Source: Lunularia cruciata
Lineage: Eukaryota > Streptophyta > Marchantiopsida > Lunulariales > Lunulariaceae
Length of the DNA: 64,000 nt
Assembly: GCA_948567375.1 (NCBI GenBank)
Contig: OX419755.1
Location: forward strand, 38,011,001-38,075,000
Direction of reading: 5' to 3'
Within the stretch, counting starts at the first letter, position 1, and the number at the start of each line of letters is the position of its first letter. A program made the translations under genes and the position numbers. The notes below the pieces were generated by a model that saw nothing but the letters and a program-made list of their open reading frames with translations, had not been told where the DNA came from and did no database searches. Shown piece after piece: positions 23,501-36,036 of this stretch.

Positions 23501-25530
23501 AATAAAAAATCTCACTTTGGTTGTCTAATAGGACAACTCTAGGTGTGAACCAAGCTCACTCAAAAGCAGGTCTAGTTGGTAACTCTTCTAACCTAGTTGT
23601 TATTGTTTGCCATAAACCATTGGATGTGAATGGATCCCATGCTCCTCAACCAAGTCAGTTCCACTATCAACCAACTTTGCTCTAAAAGCAAGAACCACAT
23701 CATCCTTACTCTCACAAAATGTGGCAGCCAGTTGGAACACTAGAGTTGGGTCAACACCTAATGGAAACACATCATTCAACAAGAATAATGAGAAGCACAT
23801 AAATCAATTGATCTACCCTCAACATCATGCTAGACTAAATTTGTGTAGTAGTAGGTGGTTGACTAACATCTAGTCCATCATGTGCTCCATCACCATCTAC
23901 CACCCTTGCACTAGGACGTCTAAGAGACATGGATATTGTTTGTAGTACCTCAAAGAGTGTTAAGATTGGGGGAGTCTGACTTGTCTACCAAAATCTCTTC
24001 TTTATGGGTCCAATTCCATTGATGCTCCTCTATGCTCTAGAGCATATATGTCATTCTTAATCAATGCAAAAAATGCATCTACTTGTGCATATAAATTCCA
24101 AGATATCTCTATTGCCAACATAAGAGGTTGAAGCCTCAACACCTAAATCTGATCTCCTCTAAGCTATGGCCGTGCTAGCCAATCTTTGCTCCAAATGCTG
24201 AATCTTAGTAACCATGGTTGTATCAAATGCAAGGGCAGGTATTGGTGTAGGTCTTTTTCCACCACCTTTACTACCTTGTCATCTATGACTTGGAGCTCCT
24301 CTACCACTTACCTCCTACCACTCCGTAATTATGGATGAAGTTCAAAGCATTAGTCATTGGTGTAGCTAAATCTATGGCAATGGTCACATTTTCTTTGTGC
24401 TGGTTGTGATGCACCAAAGGTATCATGTCTATTGTCTTGAGTGCACTTTCTCTTGTGGTGAAGTCCACCATAAGTCCAACAAGCAATACCACCACTCATT
24501 AGCTATTGTTGATGAAAAAATGAAGTCAAGGGTCTAGCTGCATTAGGCTCTCCACTTGCTCTATAAGATCTGGATTATCCACTTTGCACTTGGAAGCCAA
24601 CGTGGTGTGGTGCATTATGTTGCACTCTAGAGGAAGTAATAATTGTGGATGAGGTTTCACTACCAAATCTAGATGTCATCTATCTCTACTCCACCATGTT
24701 GAGCTCAATATGCTCAACCAAACTAAAGATCTACTTTGGCTACTGCCAAAGTAGGTGAGGTAGCTTATAACAATGAAGCATCATGCACTCAATGTCACAA
24801 CTCTCTATCTAAGATCCCATATCAAAATTGGACTACCCAAGCCTCAATAACTCCTTGAGTGAACTAATCATCCATCTCATATGGAATGTATGCCTTGCAT
24901 AGGTTCTCTCTAGCCTTCCATTCAAACTCTTGTAAGCTCCTCAACTTGTTAGTCTATATTCCTTAGTAGTTCTATCTCAAACACTAGAAGAATTTCACCA
25001 TGGGGCTAAAACCTAGAACTCCATCACCTCTTGCAATATTACCTAGCATCTTCTCCAACTAGTGCACTTCCATTGGATACACCAATGCTACTAGAGCTAG
25101 AGATCATGAGTATTGCCAATCTACCCATAGAAACCTAGAAACCCAAGTGATGGAGATGTAGTTCAAAGACCAATATTGTCTCCATAGCTCAATCTCCTCC
25201 TGAACTCATAATAGCCATCTATTGGCAGACCCTCCAAGTGCTAGAACAACCCCTTCTATGCCATGAAAGGTATGAGCAAAGTTGAGTTTCACATTTACTG
25301 CATATCATACCAATAATCAAACTCTTGGATGAAGTCATCTAACTCAATGGTACCTATTATGCTAGAGTAGCACTTGGGACCTTTAGAGACCCTATAATCT
25401 TATCCATGTCCCAAAAAAGTGGTTCAGACACACTAGGTGCACTCTCAATTGAATCAACTCCTATATCAAACTCCAAATCAAAGTCTATCTCCTCTTTCAC
25501 GAGGACCTGAGCTACAAGTTGATACCAAGT

Positions 25531-26127
25531 GCAACTCCATGTAAAATCACTATGTATTGCAATGATATTTCTTCTAAAATCTCTCTAAGAGCTTCATCAT
25601 GACAATGTAATTCAAACTACAACCATAACCACCACAAGTACCCCACCAAGGATCATTGCAAAGTACTAGCACCAACTAATGCCACTTCACTAATGTAGCT
25701 CTAACTATGATAATTACACTAGGAGAAAGTGCAATCTATAACACACTATCACCACACTCTCATGGTCTGCAAGTCATCATGTCCTACCTCACCAAAGCAA
25801 AACATAAGTAATTTGATTTGTTATCACTCCAACCTCACTACTAAGAGCACATCAAAGCACATTATTAATGCACCTCACACAAACATGGTGCACAAAAAAG
25901 AAGTAGAGAATGGAGTGATCCATTCACAAGAAGTCTAAACAAAAACTCTCCATCTCATAAATCAACATCAGACTAAATCTATTGCCATTTGGCATTTGAT
26001 GTAATAGGAATGTCTATCTACTCTTAAGCTTCCAAGATCACTAAGGATGTGATCAAACTACCTTTCCTAATCAGAGCTACATGTGTATAGATATCAATAG
26101 ACCAATCACAAGGACAATAAGTGAGAG
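25531..26127. other. Possible LTR remnant of the PHD-type Ty3 element
   Basis: It begins at plus TGCAACTCCATG just outside the primer-site-like sequence, so it should hold the 5' LTR. I could not align it to the left flank near 17.5-18.8 kb, so the two ends either diverged or were replaced. Confidence 0.25.
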
Positions 26128-26185
26128 TGGACTCGTTGGCTAGGGCACAAGTTTAAGAACTAAAGATTAAGGATTCAAATCCTAT
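26128..26185 (+). repeat. tRNA-like patch (possible SINE head or tRNA pseudogene)
   Basis: GTTGGCTAGGGCACAAG (26135-26151) resembles a tRNA D-arm/A box. GGATTCAAATCC (26171-26182), about 35 bases later, resembles a B box with one extra base. The cloverleaf does not close well, so this is not a working tRNA gene. It fits a tRNA-derived SINE head or a decayed tRNA. Confidence 0.3.
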
Positions 26186-27929
26186 TGCATATAATCTAGA
26201 AGGGTAAGCAGATTTTGCCAAATAACTACCAAAAATTCATCTTAACTAGTTGGCCTCACACCAGCAAGCTTGTTTGCTAGCTCTTCTAGGCCGCTTTAAA
26301 TGCCAAAATTCAGCCAAATGATGCCTTTCTTCTTGTCAATTTGAACCTTCTCTCCAAATTGGGTTAACCTCCACTAACTTGATGACTAGCTAGGGCAACT
26401 TCTGCCAAATTTGACCAACTTGAGCAACCCCCAACTCTGGACTATTATACCTATTGGTGCATGTATACTCCAAAGAGATATTTGGTATTGCAAGTAGTGG
26501 AGATATATTATCTATATGGAGTTTAGCTAAGCTTCTACATTAGTCATGATTAGCTAGAGTTAGTCCTAACTTAGATAAATGTGACCCAATTCTAGAGGAA
26601 GAGAAAAGAATGAGTATCACTATTTTGTCTTTTGGTGTATTTATTTGGTATTATTTGAAGTTATTTGACTTTGAGAAAGACTTGAGAACTCTTGGGTCCA
26701 CAAAGCCTTGTTGGTGCATACTTTACTATGGTCCAAGAATAGCACATTGAATGAATCCTTGACTTAGTTGGTAGGTGAGGATAAGACCACCTACTCATGG
26801 GACTATTCCCATATGCTTGGATATTCTTTTAGATTTTTGACTTTATTTGACTTTTACCCTTGTAACTTGAGTTAATATGTAAATTAATAACTTTTTCACA
26901 AGAATATAAGCTACGGATGATGAGGATTTCATCATCTTTTCATTTGCAACCATCTTTCTGTCATTGAGTTCTCTAGTGAGAAATGTTTTGAGTCTTGGAG
27001 GTGCCTTGGAGGAGTATGAGTTGTAACCTTGGAGAAGTGTGATAGAGTTAGAGTTCCTTGTGTTCTTAGTCTATGATGCATTACCTTAATAGCCATCAAA
27101 GTTTCATATTGAGTGAGAGGCAAGTTGGCTCATAAGTTAAACTTCCACCAACTTGACCTCCAAATTTAGACAACCTCTACCAATCTAATGCACCTCCTCT
27201 ACAATAGATTGACCACCAAATCCTTTGCTAACTATCAACTTGGGTTAAAATTAAGATGATAGAGATCTCCAAATCCCTAATTTGAGGTATGGGTTCTTAA
27301 ATCTGCCTCCAATTTTGCTTCTCAAGTCCAATTTGCAACACCGAGGCCTCCACAAACTCAAAGACTAGCTAGGGCAAATTTTTACTAAATTTGACACAAC
27401 TTAGGTAACCTCTAACTTTGAATGACCTCTACCAACTTGACCTCCAAATCTGGACAACCTTTACCAATCTGACACACCTCCTCTATGGTTGGTTGACTGC
27501 CAAATCCTTTGCTAATTATCAACTCAAGCTAGATTTAGAAGATAGTGATTTCCAAATCCCTAATTCAAGGGAATAGGTTTCTTGATCCACCTCTAATTTT
27601 TCTTCTCAAGTCTAATTTGCAACACCAAGGCCTTGGATTTCACTCTCTTGTCTTCAAATTGATATCCATTGATTCAAAATTGACCCCAATATCAAGAAAT
27701 TTGGGCAACACTTTGGCACATTATCGGTCCATTGCCAAATCTACATCAACTCAAACAAGCCTTCTACACACTATTACTCTTAAGGAAATCTAAGACTATG
27801 ATTGAATGTACCAATGATCTTCAAAGCTTGGAGGTACCACCAACATCCTTAGTTCATGCACCAAATTTACCTCTTACTATCTTCTTTCATGTAATTAGAG
27901 CACCCTTCAAAATCTCACACTCGAATCAG
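26186..27929. other. No gene recognised; internally repetitive
   Basis: The stretch 27120-27610 contains two diverged versions of the same sentence-like block (ACCAACTTGACCTCCAAAT, GACAACCT.TACCAATCTGA, TAGGCAA-type blocks) about 300 bp apart. This points to an old local duplication. No protein family is recognisable. Confidence 0.35.
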
Positions 27930-28330
27930 ATCTAAATTAGATCCTCCACTCAACAATTTGCCAACAATTGGGCACGGATTACAATCAAGCCACACCCGCT
28001 CTAGTTAAGAGTTTCCAAGTGATGCTTGTTGGCCTTTGTCCACCATAGCCAACATTAGAGAAGTGAGCTCTCTAGAGCTACATTTCAAAATTATACCCTC
28101 TACTCAACCTAGATCTCTAACCCTAAGAGCACCATTGACGGCACATTTGACAATGAGGATGGTGCAAGTGGCAATGGGTCCTACCATGTGATTAGTAGTC
28201 CTAAAATGAAATATAGCCACCATCAAGTAATCCATAAGCAACTATTAAAATAACTATGACTACCAATACTACCACTCCAACATCCAAGCAAACTAGCTTC
28301 GGCACTACAAATATCATGACACTCAATCCT
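27930..28330 (-). repeat. Body-only copy of the TRIM-like repeat
   Basis: Blocks GATTACAATCAAGCCACACC, GTGATGCTTGTTGG, AGAAGTGAGCTCTCTAGAGC and CCAAGCAAACTAGCTTC match the unit at 17519-18726 in the same order. The terminal ~100-bp repeats of the other copies are missing here. Confidence 0.6.
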
Positions 28331-29500
28331 TTGTCCAATAAGAAAGGATCATAACATAAGACCATATCAAACATGTTGAAAAATTCACTCCTTGGAGCAT
28401 GTTAATAATAGCTTTTGCACCAATTGTAAAAATCTTGTAAAACATTTTACAAGTATCATTGTAAGGTTTTATGAGTAGTGGGTGAGATTTTCACTTAAAA
28501 TTTTTATATGCTAAATCACATATCTTTAAAATATTTATTGGTACTAAAATTCATGACCTATAAAATTTTACAAGTCATGGCTACTCCAATAAATATTAAT
28601 CATATATTTTGTATTAATCAATCTATCAGGTCTATTAACTTGCAATTCTATACCTACCATTTGAAACTTATAATTTGAATCTTGTGAAATGTGCAAGTTG
28701 AAAGGAGAGAAAAATTTTAGTGAAGGAAATCAAAGCCATTTGAAAGGGACCAAGCTTGCTTGATGGAGAGAGAAAATATTGAGAGGAGCTATCAAGATAA
28801 TTGAGTAAAGTAATTTGACTGCTTGATTATCAAGAGGAAATTATCAAGGTGCTTTACTTGAATAAATTTGATTGCTTGTGAAAGTGATCATGCCTTTGAA
28901 TGGTAGATAAACTATCAAGTTTAGTTTAGTGAAGGAGATCAAGTTTATTTTAGATGGATTATTTTTGCAAATTGAATGGGGCTCCAGAGATCACTTGGAG
29001 AGATGAATAACATCTTTGATTGAGTAAACAAAAGAGTGAATCTAAGAATACTACTTACTTTCCCATAATGTTGGCTTAATCACCACTTTGCCTTAATTCT
29101 ATTTGATTATATTACACCTCCTCCATTGTATGGTAAAAAATCAAAAAAGCTTCTATAATGTTTGAGTGAAACATTTAGCTAGATTACAAGCATGTAAGGT
29201 GTTATAGTATAATCTAATCTAAAAGGCAACATGCCATCTATGGAAGGCTAACAACTATAGTGTATTTTAATGGGGCTAAAATTTTGACTCCTAATTCCTC
29301 TCTTCCATTCTCCTAAGTTAGCCATGTACTCCAAATAGATCTGTTGAAATTCAAGTTATGTTTGACTAAATGCAACATAGTCATTAGTAATTGCTTGACA
29401 TGACAATATGGAAAAAAAACTTGAAACACAAGACAAAGTTTAGTTGAGTCATTATGTTACACATTATTACTTCCATGAATCATTCAAACAACATAGAAAT
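28331..29500. other. AT-rich, no feature recognised
   Basis: Low-complexity DNA with short A/T-rich frames only. I see no retroelement motif, tRNA or repeat match. Confidence 0.4.
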
Positions 29501-29504
29501 ATAG

Positions 29505-29635
29505 ACCATGTTATTTGACCAACCACCACAATATCACCTTCCTTGACTCCTTGAGTCATAAGTGCTTTGTTGACACCATTGGCAACCAAAACATGTTGAA
29601 ATCTCTCAGTAGCTTCAAATTACATATAAGAAACT
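29505..29635 (-). pseudogene. Fragment of an Obg-family GTPase C-terminal (OCT) domain
   Basis: The minus-strand frame reads [20 protein letters not shown], then [16 protein letters not shown]. This closely follows the C-terminal block of plant plastid and bacterial Obg GTPases (RFQ.VL...GVN..L...GVKEGD.V.VG). Obg proteins act in ribosome assembly, and the plastid form is nuclear-encoded. A stop lies just before FEAT, and homology is lost after VGQI where a terminal E.W block is expected. No other Obg exon was found nearby and the surroundings are repeats. It is most likely a captured or displaced gene fragment; an isolated last exon of a gene with very long introns is less likely. Confidence 0.55.
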
Positions 29636-29639
29636 CCAA

Positions 29640-31223
29640 CAATTAGCTTTCCTTGCAATTGCATGTTGAATACAACATATATAGAAGAGTCATAGTACAA
29701 TACTAATCCATCTTAATCTATCCTTGGACTTAATTGGATAATTTATCATAGCAATGTCTTAGAATTTGGAGAAAAAATTCCAAAAGCAATGCAAAAATTC
29801 AAAACTTGTATTTCTTAATATAGAAAGGTCCAAATGTAATATTTGGACCTTTTATAAGATACTTACTCAAAATTGGTCATTTGAGTAAAGCATTCTAAAT
29901 TGGCCCATTAACTTGCCTGGTCCTTATATGCTTGTTTGCAACTATGGTGAATTCCTCAATTGGAGCACTTTTTTGCTTTATATGATGCCCACAACTTTTA
30001 TCATTTCTCTTCCTTTGTAAATAAAGAGATTCTAGTGAGTTTTGATTCTAGTATCTCTTCAAGCAATACCTTGTCAGATCATTAAGCAAATGCATACCAA
30101 CATGCTCTAAAGTAAGTAGTGTTGAAGTTCTTTTTTAATTAGAGATAAAATGTAAGCATTACCTTAATAATTGTATTAAATACCTTGATGAAATGAAAAA
30201 AAGAATTATAGATGATTTGGATGTAGGTGGATTACCTTGCTTGACCTCCTTAGCATTTTCTTGAGAGAATTGCTGATGGTAAACTCATCTTTTTAAGATT
30301 CAGAAACCTCTATGCTGAATAAAAATCCTTCATCAACACCATGCTCTCCTATGATGCATAATTTATTGTCCAAAACTCCACATCCAAACTCATTGCAAGT
30401 TGAATACATGTGTATAGCTTTGATCCACCTATGTAGCAAGAAAATTTCAATCAATTTCCACTTTTTTTCTTGTTATCTATGTGAGAGAAGATGGAGTTCA
30501 AATTGCACAGTTTTAAGTACACACATATAGTTCTCTTTATGCATACATTCACCTTTTTGCCAATCAATTGATCAAGTACATAATTACCCAAGAAAAGATT
30601 TTATTTTTTATCAATACATCAAGCAATTATGGGTACAATAGAGCATATTGATCAAGCATTGGATCATAAATTACAATCTGATTGAGGTAAACTACTCTCT
30701 TGTTCATTGTGCTCCATCCACCAATGAAAAAAACTTCTATTTAATACCATTGTGCCCTTTCAAAGACTTAGACATTAGATGTAAAGCTCTCCACTCCTTC
30801 TACTCTAACCTAATGATTTTAAAATCTCCTTCCTCATGATGTGTTTTGAGATCTTGAAGTTCCTCTCAAGAACAAATTTTTGACACAAATTCCTCTTGGA
30901 AACAAACTTCCAACAATAAATTGGATACCATCAACTGTTAACAACAAACATCACTAGACCAAACAGTCCAAATCACCTCAGTAACTTACTCTTTAAGGTG
31001 CTTCTAGCTTCATAAATGAATAGCTACATTTTAAACAGATAAAAGTTTAGACTTCTATCTTTAGATTATTTTTTTAAATTGATAGCTTCAAGAATGAAAA
31101 AGCAGATAGCATAGAATACCAAAAAGGATGGGAAGACCTGATCAAACTTTATAAGGATGAGACATAAGAGGCAAAAAATGAGCCTCATTAACTTCATGAA
31201 TCAATGTACTACTTGGATACTGG
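29640..31223. other. AT-rich, no feature recognised
   Basis: Several short frames, including 30312-30530 (+), show no known motif. Sequence complexity is low. Confidence 0.35.
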
Positions 31224-31466
31224 TCAAAAATCTTGTGCAAATAGGATGTTAATGTCCTCAAGGTCCACAAACAAGATGTTGACTCTAGATCTTGTTGTCC
31301 AGTTGGGGTTTATATTTATATTTCCTAAAGCACATCCACACATGAATAACACATGCCAAATGCCTGCAATTATATTGCCAAACACATGTATGTCTGCCAT
31401 AACACCTAAACCATCAATTGCTAAGGGAATCTGACTGCAACCAAGGACCAAGACTCCAGAAACCAA
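31224..31466 (-). CDS. Unrecognised 80-codon frame
   Basis: The frame has balanced composition compared with its AT-rich flanks and includes IPLAIDGLGVMADIHVFGNI and RVNILFVDLEDINILFAQDF. The translation looks protein-like, with alternating hydrophobic and polar segments, but I cannot assign a family. The open frame ends on both sides without obvious splice sites. It may be a fragment of a transposon protein or of a captured gene. Confidence 0.2.
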   Translation of the reverse strand: MVSGVLVLGCSQIPLAIDGLGVMADIHVFGNIIAGIWHVLFMCGCALGNININPNWTTRSRVNILFVDLEDINILFAQDF

Positions 31467-32599
31467 GTCTATTATACATATAGATAGGAATCATATGTCC
31501 TCAGTAAGATTAATATTATGTCATATTAAACTATTAAAGACTATTATTTAAGCTATTTATTAATAAAATTTAATATATTTTCATAATTTTATGAATTTTA
31601 TGGTATTTAATTGTATTTATGTTGGTTAATAATATAATAAATTTTTCTGATAGTGCATTGGCTAGTATCTTGGTGATCAATATTGTATTAGTCCACTTCA
31701 TGGTAGTCATTGGTGCCATCAAGGTTTCTATATCTACCTTCAAAGCACTCATATATACATTTATGGAAGGGGTTTTTAATCATTGAATGATGTATAATTT
31801 AACTTGAACCTCAAGGAGATGAGTAGCCTTGACTATGGTGGAGAGAGACAGTAAATAAAAATTGGATTCTCTAATGCTAGAGTGTGTTAGGCTTGATTTC
31901 TTATGAAATTCACTACTAATAAAAAAAGAGTGTAAGAATTGATTTTGGTTACTTAGATGAATCAAGTGTAAAGATGCAAGGATCTAGAATCTAATTTTGG
32001 ATTAAAGTACAAGTTTTAATTTCAAGATTAGGTTTGGTTGATGATATGATGATTTAATATTTTGGAAATTTACCATCATTATTTAGTAGAATAGATCATA
32101 TAAGTTACTAACAATTGATCAGAAATACTCTATGAAGTACTTAGGAAGTTTAATAGAGGAATATCTAGAAGCAACATATAAATTATAATGTTGATGAAGT
32201 AGCCTAGGAAGATTACCATATGAGGAAAAAAAGTCAAATTACTAGCATGAATTCTAATATGAGTTCTTCAACTTGTTCTTGTGAAAATTATAGTTCAAAA
32301 AATATTTCATTTTCTATAAAAATATATGTTAATATAAAAGAAAAATCAAGTAATATTTTTCACGATCCTATTTCTTGTTTGGCTATTGAAAGAAACAAAA
32401 TATTTAGCTATCAAAAATCATCCTAGATTTAATAAAACTTCTCATTTCTTCAACTTGCAAAGTATAAGCAATTGAAAGAAACAAAATATTTAGCTATCTG
32501 AAATCATCCTAGAGTTAATAAAACTTCTCATTTCCTCAACTTTCAAAGTGTAAGCCAAATAAAAATTGAGATTTGTATGCATTTTTAGTTCTTGTGTCA

Positions 32600-33158
32600 T
32601 GCACATATATATATATACCCAACATAAATGTTTGTCAACATCATACACTATAGAAGCACAACTCATATAGAAACTTACACACAAACTCTAAAGTGCCACA
32701 ATAAACAAAAAATATTAAAAAAATATCTTAACACTCAATACTCTATATCAACAAGCACTAATTACATGATCAAGCCATACCTCTCTAGCTAAGAAAATCC
32801 AGGTTCCATTTTCCTACCATTGCCACCATAGCTCAAAGGCTCAACATAGAAGAAGTGAGCTCTTTGAAGTATACTCCTTCCCATAGTGGTATGGAAGTCC
32901 AACCCTAATGGCACATTTGATGATGCAAATAGTAATTGTAATGGTGCAATCCAAAAACCTAATATGATATTTGGCTGCCACCAAGTAGTCTTTGATTAAT
33001 GAATGATATAATAATGATTGCCAAAAATTATCACTCCAATGTCGTAACAAACTAGCTTTGGTGATGCAAATATCATAATATTTATCATGTGTATGTATAT
33101 TGCTATCCAACATACATTATTTTCACCATAGAAGTACAACTCATATAGCCAAACCACA
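32600..33158 (-). mobile_element. TRIM-like unit, copy 2
   Basis: This 559-bp unit has terminal direct repeats 32600-32700 and about 33088-33158 around a ~385-bp body. It shares CATACACTATAGAAGCACAA, CTCTAAAGTGCCACAAT, AGAAGTGAGCTCTTTG and AACTAGCTTTGGTGATGCAA with the 17.5-18.7 kb unit. The right terminal repeat is shortened. There is no coding potential, and no target duplication is visible. Confidence 0.45.
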
Positions 33159-33289
33159 AGAATACCAAACCATGAGCACTAGAATATATTGTCAATCACT
33201 AGCAGACTAAACTATGAGCCCCAAAAATATAATCTAAAAAACGGAATGAATCATCAGAACACCTATTTCCTTACCTCTATTGAAGAGTA

Positions 33290-33745
33290 TAATCCTTGTT
33301 CTATCATCAGATATAACTTGAAAATTAATAGAATAAGTAACCATTGTGGCTGAAATATGTTTCTTTGTTGATTGTGGGTCTTGCAGCTAAAGGAAACAAA
33401 GTATCATCCACCAACCTTGCATAACCCACAAATCTTTTTTGTGAAAATACACTAGAAATTCTTCTCCCACTCATCTTGATTGGGCCATCTTACGTCTTCT
33501 CCACAAATATGAAATATTGCAGTCATTACTCAATCAATGAATTCAATTGTGGACCCAATATTGATACCCCATAAATTTAAACCTTCTGCTACACATGCTT
33601 TGTTCCCATAGTGAACAAAATTTTCAAGAGATAGGGCGAATTGGATCCTTACTGGCCTGTGCATTCTCTTATACTTCTTTCTAAAGTATGGATGATTTTT
33701 ATTCAAATCAACCAAAGCATAGAAGGAGATCATGTCCATTCAAGT
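33290..33745 (-). pseudogene. PIF/Harbinger-like (DDE superfamily) transposase fragment
   Basis: The minus-strand frame 33530-33739 reads HRPVRIQFALSLENFVHYGN, then STIEFID, VMTAIFHICGEDVRWP. This matches the helix-rich region before the catalytic domain in PIF/Harbinger and DDE-superfamily transposases (R.PV..QLA..L...G..G). After a frame change (33330-33425), ARLVDDTLFPLAARPTINKE follows, which is the first catalytic Asp block (usual form VDGT..P). Stops follow soon after and the remaining D and E blocks are not readable. No terminal inverted repeats were identified. Confidence 0.55.
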
Positions 33746-34689
33746 AAGTTGTCTAAAGGCTTTGGTTTAAATCTCTATATTGTGTTGTGATAAAATCATT
33801 ACTTTGTGGAGTGTAGACTCTTGGTGTTAGATATCTTTGGATATGCACTAACTCTCAATGCTTCAATAAGAGGTTCATCATGTCTTCTTCTCCCTCACTA
33901 AATTCATATGAACTCAATTAAATATCAATGCTCCATTTATCCAAATTTGTGGTCTAATCCTCTTATTAATTTGGCTCTAATAATCCATTTGAGATACTTT
34001 CCTATTCTTCTAGTGAGCTAACAATGGTACTTATGCATGACATTACTAGGTGAATTGGCTTTCCTTGGGATGAACTAGCTTTCTTTGGTGCTTGTCTTTG
34101 AATGGCATATTACTGCTTGCTTGGGCTCACGATACTCATCTAGGAGTGGGAATGGCTAGTTCTTTCTACCAAGGTCCCTTCAAGTAACACCTTACAACAA
34201 GTCTTGACCTAAAAATTACCACATTTCAAACATTTCACCTCAAAATATCCATTGCAACATGTCATAAAAAATCAAGAAGAAGGTGACATATGAAGAGGGA
34301 TATGATTGGCCTTCTAAAATTTGAACTATTCACACAAAGGATTTTTCATATCCTCCGTCAAGGCCTTACTTCAAGCTTCAAAACCTCCCTATTGGCCATG
34401 TGGCAAGCTTCAAGTTTGAAATGGTGAATGCATTAATGCTTCGATGAATTTTTATGGGAAATTTAATTAATTAAATAAAAGAGAACTATAACTCATAAAA
34501 ATTTATGGCAAAAGAAAAAGTTGATCCATAAAATTTTATGGAAGTCCATTCTATATCCATAAAACCATCTCATAGTCCAAACTCTAATATCCATAATATT
34601 TTGTGGACTAGACATAAAGTTATTTATAGATACTTATGACTGTTTTTGTGTACACCTAAATTTATTTCTAAAACAACCTCTTATCTCAT
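33746..34689. other. AT-rich, no feature recognised
   Basis: Possibly the N-terminal remnant of the transposase to the left (RRHDEPLIEAL readable near 33870-33905, minus strand). Otherwise nothing recognisable. Confidence 0.3.
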
Positions 34690-35225
34690 GAGTTAACAAG
34701 TAATAATGGAAACGGACTATAAGCCCTTGTTGTAGACCTTACATCTGGAGCACCATGAAGATTTGGCATCATTGATAGGAGGAATAACAACAATTTTTGA
34801 TATCAAGCTTAGTACAAAAAATTTCATGTCATTCATAATATCAGGCCACAACAACTAGATTTGAAGATTCTTCATAAATTTCCCATAGTAGTGGCAATCA
34901 CCATGGTGTTGAAAAACATGGTACAAACAAAGTTAAAGACTACTTTACAACAAGATCTCTTCTTTCATCTTGTGAAAAGTCACCTTGAAGTACATGACAA
35001 GGATTATGAAACCTTTTCATTCAAGGATAGCCTCCTCTTTTGCAAATATCAAAAAAATCTACATTCCAATTTTGGAATGGAAGATCTATGACTTGTGTGA
35101 CTCTAAGAAGCGCATGATTTACCAATTGCTTATCTCACATGGATGTAGATAAGACATTGAGTACCCTAGAATGTCAATGGTGGTAGCTAAATATAGCATG
35201 AGAGGTTTGAAAGTTTTTGTGGTGA
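34690..35225 (+). mobile_element. Isolated RNase H/integrase fragment of the chromovirus family
   Basis: It aligns to young-element positions about 45755-46270: ACTATAAGCCCTTGTTG matches the DHKPLL block, and QQDLFFHLVKSHLEVHDKDY (34861-35091) matches QQDPFFQMVHCCLTARDKEY. The end CATTGAGTACC...CAATGGTGGTAG matches the HHCC region of integrase. Both edges stop inside coding sequence and there are no LTRs, so this is a deletion remnant. Confidence 0.75.
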
Positions 35226-36036
35226 CCCACATTTTCTCTCTGAGAGTGGAATTCTTTTTTTTTGTTAGTTTAATAAAAGATAATAGGAGGTAGTGTAGAA
35301 GTAGAAGAAAAACCAAAAAATATTTATTATTTGTTGCGTAAAATTATAATATGTGTGGGATGATGTCTTCCCTTACATGGGCATGTAGTCTAAATAATAA
35401 TGTAGAAAACTACAATAAGGCAAAGCCAACAAATACAAAAACATTTATACTTGTAATGAAGACCAAGCATCTTGTCATTGTAACCATAATTATCTAAGGA
35501 CAATTTGTCAACTAAATCCCCACAAACCTCATGATCTTTGTAAGTACAAGCCAACCACCACAAATTTATACAAATAAGTACTACAAGTATGATTTTGCAA
35601 GGGTTAAGATTACTATCACCCCTTTGTGCTACAAAGTGTCAAGAATAACTAAAGCACATTCAATAGGCATGACTGTACCACCAAAGAACATAAATGTGGA
35701 CCATTTGAATTGACCAATGTACCTTCATGTTTGAGATGTGACCCCTTCACCAACAACCACAACCACCAAAGGATGGAACCATTTTCCTTGACTATAAATT
35801 GCAAACTTGCACCACGGTTTATAACTTTTCACATTTTTACTTTTTGCCAACACTTTTGTACTTTCTACTTTTTTGACGCCTTGTTGTTGTGTGAGCTTTT
35901 TCTTGGAGCATTAAAACCTTGAAATTTTGTAGGAGTTTTGGAAGATCCTTGCATCTATTGCCAATGGTAATCATGGCCCATAAATCATTAGTAAAACCCC
36001 AAAGATTTTTGAGTGGAGACTCCATCTTAATCTCAA
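35226..36036. other. AT-rich spacer, no feature recognised
   Basis: No motif or repeat match seen. It ends at the TSD-like CTCAA before the 36.0-kb LTR. Confidence 0.4.

Larger units (their letters stand above)
18830..25530 (-). mobile_element. Decayed Ty3/gypsy element whose pol ends in a PHD-type zinc finger
   Basis: On the minus strand, order from 5' to 3': gag-like region (25500 down to about 21600, mostly unreadable), RT (CYIDD box near 20852-20868), RNase H (20229-20555), integrase core (about 19620-20100), integrase C-terminal region (19050-19577) and a PHD-type finger ending in a stop at 18896-18898. A tRNA-Met-like primer site (minus TTGGTATCAACTTGTAG) lies near 25515-25535 next to a CA end. 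A purine tract (AAGAATGGGG on minus) near 18833 precedes a possible 3' LTR start TGGTAGCACC. The 5' LTR was not matched to the 3' side. Many stops; inactive. Confidence 0.65.

Noticed and set aside
29505-29635. Obg fragment as an intact plastid GTPase gene
   Set aside because: Only the last ~40 residues are readable, a stop precedes them and the terminal block is missing. No G-domain motifs are seen within several kb.
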